Positions 55,403 to 64,000 of a stretch of DNA of 64,000 nucleotides are shown here, in pieces (positions within the stretch are counted from its first letter, which is position 1; each line of letters starts with the position of its first letter). Source of the DNA: Anodontia alba. Its lineage: Eukaryota; Mollusca; Bivalvia; Lucinida; Lucinidae. The notes beneath the pieces are model-generated. The model did no database searches. It was not told where the DNA came from and saw only the letters and a program-made list of their open reading frames with translations. Location of the stretch: the NCBI GenBank assembly GCA_964016985.1, contig OZ024821.1, forward strand, positions 87,228,535 to 87,292,534, given 5' to 3'. The translations under genes were made by a program, and so were the position numbers.

Positions 55403-57120
55403 ATTGCATTTTGGGAATTATCTTCCTGGTACACAGAAGAGGAAATATCTGCTTCATGAAGGCACTAGATGCTAATACTTTTCTATTGTTTTTTAAATAC
55501 TTTTTTAAAATATCTTTAATACCTTTTTTTTTAACAGGCCCAGCGAATCACAAATCAAATTGTTTAAATATAAAATGAACACGAATATAAACTATGGGAA
55601 ATTTGCAAACTCTTCACTGCTATTTTATTTTTTTTCTAAAAGCTTCAGATCAAAATCCCAAATACTTAAATTGAAACTGTACGATTCACTTTGATTATCA
55701 TTGTGCATTTCATTGTGGCAAATCTTTTTTTTTTTTCTTTTGTTAATTTAATAATGTTTATATCTGTGTCAATTTTATTTTTAAAAAATTTTGATCTGCA
55801 ATTCTTGCGGGCCTAGTTGAAGATGGGTACTGAAAACGCTAAAAACTTACAAACTGTAGAAGTTATTTCTATTTTCCAAGATTTTATTTACAGAATATAG
55901 AGTCTGCATTGTATTATAAAGGTGTGTTATGATTTAGTTATATAAGTTGGAGCTGGACTACTTTTTTCAAAAGGCCAATCAGGCTCAAAATTTTCAGTAT
56001 AATTTCTTCTACTGATATCAGTCAGATAACAAAAGATATAACCCAAAATGTCTTTCAACATTCAGACGGTGAACAGAAAGTGTTTGTTATTTTATGACGT
56101 CCCCGTTTAGTTTAGTGTATTGGCTACAGTTTTGATCAGATAGTTTAAAGCAAGTTAAGAAAGCCATCATCACAAAAATCATCATTGGAAAGTAGATCCA
56201 TTGTACCAATAAACATTATTTTTGTAAATCTGCAACAGTTTTTGTTACTGAAATAAAAACTATTAAAGTAGCAACGAATTTTCAAAATTTCCGACCGCGT
56301 CAGTGGTGGAAAAAAACGGAAAAATGCGACATTTTTTTTTATTATTATTATTATTATTATTCTGGCTTTAACTGATTGCTGTATTGAAATCGATGGCATA
56401 AAATTTGAGAAAAAATATTGTTTATTGCTTTAATCAATTCCCTATTTGAAAATTTAAATTTTACAACTAGAGCTTAAATGAGTTCTTAGAAAATAATTTT
56501 TAAAATTTATTAGAAATACACTGTTTTAAACGGCAATGTTACAAAATTATGAACACTTTTGTCCACACTCTGTAGCTCATTAGCACATGAGCACGCGCTA
56601 ATATAGCTTATTTCGTGCATCTGCCACGTGCAGTTGATGATGACATTTTAAAAGAATTTGACCATTTTACATCAATGTTACAATGCTCCTTTGCAGAACT
56701 GAAGTTGGTCGCATCAGTTAACCAACGTCATACTCTCAATTTGACCTTGGGTGTTCTATTAGAAGCTTTGTCAGTTAAAATATGGTTTTGGTTAAACTAC
56801 TGCCATCTTCAAATCTAGTGACAGACCTATTGAAACCGAGGAAAAAAGGCAAAATTATGTCTGCCTGCATTGCGCTTGATAGTGGTGCGAAAAAGCACTG
56901 GCAAAAATGCTGTGAGTTAGGTATCAACAAACTTTGTGAACATCGCGTATCACTGGAAGTATTCATTTTACTTGAACATATATTCATTGAAAAACAAAAC
57001 ATTTTACATTGAAACAAGTATAGACACTAAACTTGTCTTGTGTTTTATCTATGGTATGTTTAGTCCCGTGTTGTTGATATAGCCCAAGATTTGCTGAAAA
57101 CTATGTTAAACCCAAATCAG
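55403..57120. other. no gene seen
   Basis: AT-rich, with T-runs and a (att)n tract (56332-56360). At 56590-57010 two overlapping plus/minus open frames lack splice or family support. Confidence 0.35.
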
Positions 57121-57356
57121 CGGGCCCACGTAGTCTAGTGGATAAGAGAGTTGACTCCTTAATCCATTAGGTTTCTCACCGCTGTGGTTCGAGCCTCGCT
57201 CAGGACACGTGGGAAAGCCAAGTTCTGCTTACGGATGGTCAGTTGGTTTTTTCCCCAGCTCTCCAGCTTTCGCCCACCTTTGATGAACGATCAGCTCGAT
57301 ATAAGTGAAATATTCTTGAAAGGGCCGTAAAACCCAAATCAAATAATAATAATAAA
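57121..57356 (+). mobile_element. tRNA-derived SINE, second family
   Basis: Head gggcccacgtagtctagtgg ataagag (A box) and ggttcgagcc (B box, 57186-57195). Body agctcgatataagtgaaata ttctt. Tail gggccgtaaaacccaaatca then (aat)n/A. The tail resembles that of the other SINE and of V-type/RUDI-like mollusc SINEs. Confidence 0.85.
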
Positions 57357-57516
57357 AAAAAAATCACTCAACACTTGTCTTGTTTTGTCTTGTCTTATAT
57401 TTTCTCACATCTGCCTTTCTTTCTCTTATATTTCCTTTTTCCTTCTTACATATTCTTTTCTCAGGCTAGATCAGGCTTGCGTCGTGAAAACGTAAATTGT
57501 GCTGAAAATGACATAT

Positions 57517-58023
57517 CCCAGCAAGCATTTTATGTTGAAGCAACGTTGAATCGATGTCGATTCAAGATCGGGACATTGATTTCACGTTGTTTCAACAATG
57601 TGTGCCTGCAGGGATTTGATTGTATTAATGTTGGGTTTTGGTTGTTTGGACGTTGGATTTTGGTTGTGGGGACGTTGTATTTTGGTTATGTGGTCGTTGG
57701 ATTTTGGTTGTGGGGACGTTGAATTTTGGTTGTGTGGTCGTTGGATTTTGGTTGTAGGGACGTTGGATTTTGGTTGTAGGGACGTTGGATTTTGGTTGTG
57801 ATGAAGTTGGATATTGGTTATGTAGACGTCAGATAGATGTCAGAATGTGACGTCTAATCGACATCAGAAATCTACATCAGTACAACGTCAGATTTGGACG
57901 TTGTTACAACGTCAGATTCTGACGTCAAAACAATTTGCAAATACAACCAAAATACAACGTAGATCCAACGTCAGGATCTGACGTGTTTTCAACGTCAGTC
58001 TAACGTCAAATGTTTGCTGGGAT
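57517..58023. mobile_element. CCCAGCAA-type element with 22-bp minisatellite
   Basis: Inverted ends cccagcaagca (57518) / tgtttgctggga (58010-58021) and inner aacgttga / tcaacgtc repeats. The centre (57650-57800) is a 22-bp array, ggacgttggattttggttgt gg, about seven units. The long ORFs over it are repeat artefacts. Confidence 0.75.
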
Positions 58024-59968
58024 GAAGCTTTGTAACCAAATATCAAAGGCCAAGGCTTTCTGGTTTCAGACAGAAAGATTTTTAAAGGTATATAAGTATA
58101 TATAAAACAAGATGGCGGCCATGGCTGCCATCTTGGATTTCCAATAGCTATTTTTGATCTACAAATCACCCCGATGCTTCCTACCAAGTTTAAAGTCAAT
58201 AAGCCTTTCAATTCAGGAGAGGAAGCGAAAAATAGATTTTCAAGATGGCCGCCATGACAGGCATCTTGGATTTCCGATCAGAAAGATTTCAGCTATTTTT
58301 GACCTATAAGTCAACCTGATGCTTCCTATCAAGTTTCGAGTCAGTTGGCTTTTTCAGTTTAGGAGAAGAAGTGAAAAATAGATTTTCAAGATGGCCGCCA
58401 GGCAGCCATCTTGGATTTACGATCGGGACAATTTTAGCTATTTTTGATCTACAAGCCATCCCACTGCTTCCTGCTACGTTTCAAGTCAATTGGCTTTTCA
58501 ATTCAGAGGAAGAAGCAACAAATTGGGGTCTATTGGCTTTTGGATTTAGGAGAAGCGAAAAATGGACTTCCAATTGTTACGATTTCAGCTATTTTTGATG
58601 TACAAGTCACCCTGATGCTTCCTACCAAGTTTAGAATCAGTTGACCTTTAGGTTCAGGAGAGGAAGCGAAAAATTGATTTTCAAGGTGGCGGCCATGGGG
58701 GCGATCTTGGATTTCCGATCGGCACGATTTTAGCTATTTTCGATTAACAAGTCAGCCTGATGCTTCCTACCTAGTTTAAAGTCAATAAGCCTTTCAATTC
58801 AGGAGAAGAAGCGAAAAATAGATTTTCAAGATGGCCACCATGGCGGCCATTTTGGATTTCTGATCAGAATGATTTTAGCTATTTTTGATCTATAAGTCAC
58901 CCCAATGCTTTCTACCAAGTTTGGAGTCAATTGGCTTTTGGGTTTAGGAGAAGAAGCGAAAATAGATTTCTGATCGGCACGATTTTAGCAATTTATTATC
59001 TACAAGTCACCCCGATGCTTCCTACCAAGTTTGGCGTCAGTTGGCCTTTCGGTTCAGAAGAAGCGAAAAAAAGTTTTTCAAGATGGCGGCCATGGTGGCC
59101 ATCTTAGATTTCCGATCGGAATGATTTTAGCTATTTTTGATCTATTAGTTACCCCAATACTTCCTACCCAGATTGGAGTCTACTGGCTTTTGGGTTTAGG
59201 AAAAGAAGCGAAAAATAGATTTTCAAGATTGCCGCGATCTTGGATTTCTGATCGTTACGATTTTAATTATTTTTTATCTACAAGTCACCCCGATGCTTTC
59301 TACCAAGATTAGAGTCAATTGGCCTTTTGGTTCAGGAGAAGAAGCAAAAAATTAATTTTAAAGATGGCTGCCATGGGGGCCATCTTGGAGTTCTGATCGG
59401 CACGATTTTAGATATTTTTGACCTATAAGTCAGCCTGATGCTTCCTACCTAGTTTAAAGTCAATAAGCCTTTCGGTTCAGGAGAAAAAGTGAAAAATAGA
59501 TTTTCAAGATGGTCGCCATGGTGGCCATCTTGGATTTCCAATCGGAATGATTTTAGCTATTTTTGATCTATTAGTCACCCCAGCGCTTTCTACCAAGTTT
59601 GGAGTCAATTGGCTTTTGGGTTTAGGAGAAGAAGCAAAAAATAGATGGTGGCCATCTTGGATTTCTGATTGGCATCCCGATGCTTCCTACCAAGTTTGGA
59701 GTCAGTTGGCCTTTCTGTTCAGGAGAAGAAGCGAAAAATAGGTTTTTAAGATGACTGCAATCTTAATTTTTCAATCGGAACGATTTTAGCTATTTTTTAT
59801 CTACAAGTCATCCGTGATGCTTCCTACGAAGTATCGAGTCAATTGGCCCAGGGGTATAGGAGGAGTAGGCTTTTAAAGCAATTGTTGATGCCGCACTACG
59901 CAGGACGGACGATGAACATTGACTGACCACAATAGCTCACCATGAGCACTTCCTGCTCAGGTGAGCTA
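58024..59968 (+). mobile_element. tandem-array element, family I (~145 bp x12)
   Basis: Core gattttcaagatggcggcca near 58236, 58382, 58674, 58821, 59075, 59219, 59355 and 59498 (period 143-147). The end has cgcaggacggacgatgaaca and the hairpin agctcaccatgagc..gctcaggtgagct. Confidence 0.8.
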
Positions 59969-59969
59969 A

Positions 59970-62268
59970 CAAGAGGACCATGGGCCACAATTTGCTAACC
60001 TGCATATTTGCAAATGCCATGCAACAGTCTTCCAATCTTGCCACAGCAACTGTGACTATTATTTGACCATACCATAAAAAGTTCATCCTAGTCTCATCAT
60101 TTTAACAAACTTGGTAGACCTTGAGTCCCCAATGCTGTATACTAAGATTCGGCCTCAAAGCTTTCTTAGTACTGGAGAAGAAGCTTTTTAAGTGTTTTTA
60201 CCATATATGGGAATGGCTGCTATCTTGTTCAGTGATGCAAAACCATTTGAACAAAGTGTCAACATCCCTTCAACAGAAGGCTCCATGTGAAATCTGGTGA
60301 AAATTGGTCAAGTGGTTTTTGAGATGTTTAAAGATTTCATGGTTTTATACCGGTATATAGCACAGGGGCAAGGGCAGATTACCGCTAGGGGCAAAATTCT
60401 GATTATAACTAAAACAGTTTACTACTTTAATCATACATTGTAAGTTTCAGCCATTAGTCTTAAATAAAAAAAAAGAAGTTTTTTCAACTTTTCCCCCAAT
60501 ACAAATCTATAGAGATGCAAATTTGACCTTGCCGTAAAAAGGTCAAAGGTCAATCTATGATCATCATTTGAACAAACTTGGTAGAGCTTGAGTCCTTGAT
60601 GCTATATACCAAGATTCAGCCCCAAAGCTTTCTTGATTCTGGAGAGGAAGATTTTCAAGAGGTTTTATCATATATGGACAGAGGCCATCTTGTTCAATTG
60701 CGCGGAACCATTTGAACAAATTGGCAATACCCTTTCGACAGATCTGGTGAAAATTGCTCAAGCAGTTTCAGAGAAGAGGACATTTAAAAATTACACAATT
60801 TTGTACATGTATATAGCCCAGTGGTAAGGGTCCCTCAAGGGACAAAATTTTGATTATAACTAAAATGTTTTACAACTTTAATCACACATTGTAAGTTTTA
60901 GCCATTAGTCTTTCATACATTCTGAGAAAATGACTTTTCAACATTTTTTCCATACAAATGCATGGAAATGCAAATTTGACCTTTTTCATAAAAAGGTTAA
61001 CGGTCCACTTTCAGTCATCATTAAAATTTTGAACAAACTTGGTAGACCTTGAGTCCTTATGCTATATACCAAGATTCAGCCCCAAAGTTTTCTTGGTTCT
61101 GGAGAAGAAGAGTTTTAAGTGTTTTTACCATTTATGGGCATGGCTGCCATCTTGTTCAATTGCACGGAACCATTTGAACAAATTTGCAATATTTTTGACA
61201 GAAGGTCCCATGTGAAATCTGGTAAAAATTGCTCAAACGGTTTCTGAGAAGAAAACATTTAAAAATTACACAATTTTTATACATGTATATCGCACAGGGG
61301 CAAGGGCAGTGCCCTCTGGGGACAAAATTTTGACTATAACTAAACTGTTTTACTACTTTAATCATACATTGTAAGTTTCAGCCATTATTCTTTAATACAC
61401 TTTGAGAAAATGTCAACATTTTCCCCATATAACTGTATAGGAACGCAAATTTGACCTTGCCATAAAAAGGTCAAAGGTCAACCTACAGTCATCATTTGAA
61501 AAAAACTTGGTAGACCTTGAGTCCTCAGTGGTATATACATGTACCAAGACTCAGCCCACAAGCTTTCTTGGTTCTGGAGAAGATTTTTAAGTGTTTTTAT
61601 CATATATGGGCATGGCAGCCATCTTGTTTGATGGTGCCGAATCATTAGAACAAATCGGCAGTACCCTTTTGACAGAAGGCCTCATGTGAAATCTGGTGAA
61701 AATTGCTCAAGTGGTTTAAGAGAAGAAATTTAAAAATTACACAATTTTATAGCTGTATATTGCCCAGGGGCAAGGGCAGGTAACCCCAGGGGACAAAATT
61801 TTAATAATAACTAAATTGTTTTACATACTACTTTAATCATTCATTGTAAGTTTCAGCCATTATTCTTAATACATTTTGAGAAAATGACTTCTCAACATTT
61901 TCCCCGTACAAATGCATGGTGAGGCAAATTTGACCTTGCCGTAAAAAGGTCAACCTAGGGTCATCATTTGAACAAATTTGGTAGAACTTGTCCATGATGC
62001 TGTATACCAAGATTCAGTCTTGAAGCTTTCTCGGCTCTGGAGATAAGATTTTTAAGTGTTTTTACCATTTGTGGGCAGGGCGGCCATCTCTGACCATTTG
62101 TACAAATTTTTAATCCTTCTTTAACAGAAGGCTCCTCATGGAGTTTGAAGAAAATTGGCCAAAGGGTTATAGAGGAGAAATCGTTCAAAGTTGTGGACGG
62201 ATGATGGACGGACGGCAACGGATGGCAAGTGATCACAATAGCTCATCCTAAGCCTTGTTCAGATGAGT
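59970..62268 (+). mobile_element. tandem-array element, family J (~450-480 bp x5)
   Basis: Opens aagaggaccatgggccacaa. Units with caacattttccccatacaaa near 60486, 60938, 61412 and 61894. The end has atgatggacggacggcaacg and tcacaatagctcatcctaag. The unit text is related to family G. Confidence 0.8.
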
Positions 62269-62651
62269 AAAAAAAAAAACGTGAAGTACATTGTATATAT
62301 TTAAGCAGTTATTACTACATGTACTTGTAAAATTCATCAAATTAATATCCCTGGCCACAGGTTGTTAATTTTTGCTCCTGTGCTTACATCTTAAGTCTCA
62401 AACAAGGGCAATAATTCCAAGATAAATGGGTTATTTCTGATGAAACTATCAGATGTGGACATTATTGTGTGCTTCACCTGATATAAATCGAATCTGATGA
62501 ACGGTTACAGAGCAATGGCTCCTGATGGATAAACTGACAAGACATATGGAATTTGTCCATATGGCAAACTAGGAAAGGTAATCTATAAATATATATAATA
62601 CACATTGGGATGGAAATGCTCCTAGAGTACTTTATATCAATTCTCACAAAA
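62269..62651. other. no gene seen
   Basis: Short AT-rich spacer between the family J array and the mariner. Confidence 0.4.
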
Positions 62652-62817
62652 TACGAGGGTGTGTCAATAAATAACCAGCCTATCCCATTTCCGATGGACC
62701 GAGATGGTCACGATTTTCATGCTTTGTTTCTATATATGATTTATGCATGGGTACAAAATTACATGCGTATCAAGTCATTCTTTAATTAGATATTGAATGT
62801 CAAACATGGTTAGTGAT

Positions 62818-63118
62818 TTTGTTTGTGTTGAGGTTTTACGGCCCAGTCAACCCAATGGGGCCATGTCGAGCGCGGTCAGTTTACCTAACCACATGTTTTC
62901 TGGGCAGGCTTAGTCCTCTAAGAGGTTAACCAATATTGTGCATTCTTTCGCCAGAAACTGACAACTGCCCTTCTTGAATCAGCGGAAGGGAGAGAATGAC
63001 CGTAGAAAATATTTCATGATCAATCTCCACGAAAGAATATACCGACCTCGGCGGGGATTGAACCCGTGACCTCCTGGTCTCCAGTCGGAGGACGCATCCA
63101 ACTGAGCCACAAGGCCGG
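62818..63118 (-). mobile_element. full-length SINE inside the mariner
   Basis: Target duplications CATGGTTAGTGAT (62805-62817) and CATGGCTAGTGAT (63119-63131), 12 of 13 equal. Minus-strand head TGTGGCTCAGTTGGATG (A box) and GGTTCAATCC (B box, 63055-63064). The tail ends gggccgtaaaacctcaacac aaac. It is the best preserved of the five copies in the window. Confidence 0.92.
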
Positions 63119-63119
63119 C

Positions 63120-63995
63120 ATGGCTAGTGATGCAGGCAAGCTTTTCATCTAAAGTTGAGTACCGTGCTGTAATTCGGTACTGGTATTTAAAACGTAAAAC
63201 AGGCAAGGAAATACATGGCGAGTTAGCCGATGTTTATGGGTCTTCTGCACCATCTTATGCTCAGGTTAAATTCTGGGTTAAATTCTGGGTAGGGGAATTC
63301 AAACGTGGTAGAATGTCTTTAGAAGATGAAGGCAGGCCTGGACGCCCACTGGATGCCAACGACGAAGAAATGTGTAAGAAAGTTCGGGATCTGGTATACT
63401 TTGATAGGCGAATTCAGGTGGAAGAAATAGCGCAGGTATTAGGCATTTCACATAGTAGCATTTCAACAATCTTACATGATCGTTCAGGTACAGCCTGTTG
63501 GGTCCCCAAATCCCTTAGCGATGAGCTAATGCCAACCACAGCATCAGTATGCAGCGTCTTGTTGAAGCGTTTTAGGTCAAAAGATGATCTTCTTTTGCGT
63601 CTAGTGACTGTAGATGAGACTTGGGTTCATTACTATGAGCCAGAGAATAAAGCTCAGTCGTCAGTGGGTAGGGCCTGGGTCCCCGAGGCCAAAGAAGTTC
63701 AAGATGCAACCATCTGCTGGCAAGGTGATGGCCACAGTATTTTGGGAAGCAAAAGGCATTATTATGTTTTTACCCAAGAGAAGTACAATAACTGGAGTGT
63801 ACTATGCAAACTTGTTAAACCAGCTGAGAACCGCCATCCGTGAAAAACGCCGAGGTAACCTCTCTAAAGGTGTTTTGCTGCAACAGGACAACGCGAGAGT
63901 CCACACTTGCAAAGTTGCAAGGGATGCTGTAGAGCGAAATGGGTATGAATACCACATCCTGCCTATTTGCATGACCTAGCTCCTAGCGACTTCTT
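63120..63995 (+). pseudogene. mariner (DD34D-type) transposase, frameshifted
   Basis: N-terminal HTH region (KVEYRAVIRYWYLKRKTGKE), the RRP-type GRPGRPLDA linker, a second HTH (QVEEIAQVLGISHSSISTIL), the catalytic VTVDETWVHYYEPENKAQS (first Asp). After a shift near 63660 it reads GSPRPKKFK, SAGKVMATVFWEAKG, LLQQDNARVHT (second Asp), and after another one-base loss near 63963 a segment of the DLAPSDFFL type (third Asp). VKFW is duplicated (12 bp, ~63265-63288). The enzyme would cut and paste at TA. Two shifts plus the SINE upstream make this copy dead. Confidence 0.85.
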
Positions 63996-64000
63996 CTTAT

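Larger units (their letters stand above)
62652..64000 (+). mobile_element. mariner transposon, 3' end outside window
   Basis: Starts at TA then cgagggtgtgtcaataaata acc, a mariner-like TIR (62652-62676). Transposase frames follow. A SINE (62818-63118) is inserted just before the coding region. Confidence 0.85.

Noticed and set aside
57121..57200. A tRNA gene on the plus strand
   Set aside because: Same reason: SINE head followed by a SINE body and A-rich tail.
57375..57801. Plus-strand ORFs with repeated FGCGDV/WLWGR
   Set aside because: Produced by the 22-bp ggacgttggattttggttgt gg array.
63055..63118. A tRNA gene on the minus strand
   Set aside because: Has A and B boxes but continues into a SINE body with target duplications, and lacks a full cloverleaf.

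Overview
The window is eukaryotic, AT-rich and dominated by repeats. It has no operons, ribosome-binding sites or long host ORFs. The repeat set points to a bivalve mollusc: arrays of ~150-480 bp units that end in acggacgg runs and a short hairpin (the style of 'pearl'/Helitron-like bivalve elements), tRNA-headed SINEs that share a GGGCCGTAAAACC tail, and a mariner. The species cannot be told from the sequence.

Layout. 1-4.3 kb: minus-strand 5' half of a Ty3/Gypsy-type LTR retroelement (LTR, primer site, three coiled-coil ORFs of which the last is gag, a zinc knuckle, a protease), with a GGGAAAC slippery heptamer directly before the zinc-knuckle stop. 4.4-20 kb: tandem-array elements, hairpin MITEs and SINE pieces. 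Among them lie three to four short minus-strand exons with good splice sites and consistent phase, probably one host gene encoding a disordered protein. 17.6-19.5 kb: an unrecognised, GC-rich 302-codon ORF beside a minisatellite of seven covarying hairpins, then two perfect palindromes. 21-25.2 kb: a decayed minus-strand APE-type LINE. 26.3-29.0 kb: a ~2.6 kb inverted duplication. 29-41 kb: tandem-array elements, an RT fragment split by a ~2.36 kb long-TIR DNA element, and a 472 bp LTR miniature (TRIM) whose LTRs contain 5S rRNA-like sequence. 42.6-45.15 kb: a TTAA-flanked DNA element. 46.3-53.3 kb: the least repetitive part, with one candidate terminal exon and a candidate three-exon plus-strand gene. 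53.8-64 kb: microsatellites, palindromic MITEs, SINEs, three more arrays and a mariner interrupted by a SINE.

The most unusual item is the TRIM at 39706-40177. It has paired 175/177 bp LTRs, a 4 bp target duplication, an 18-nt tRNA-type primer site, a purine tract, and a 5S box A/box C-like segment in each LTR. This is the design of plant Cassandra elements, here in an apparent animal genome. I could run no searches; novelty, family names and splice models remain to be tested.
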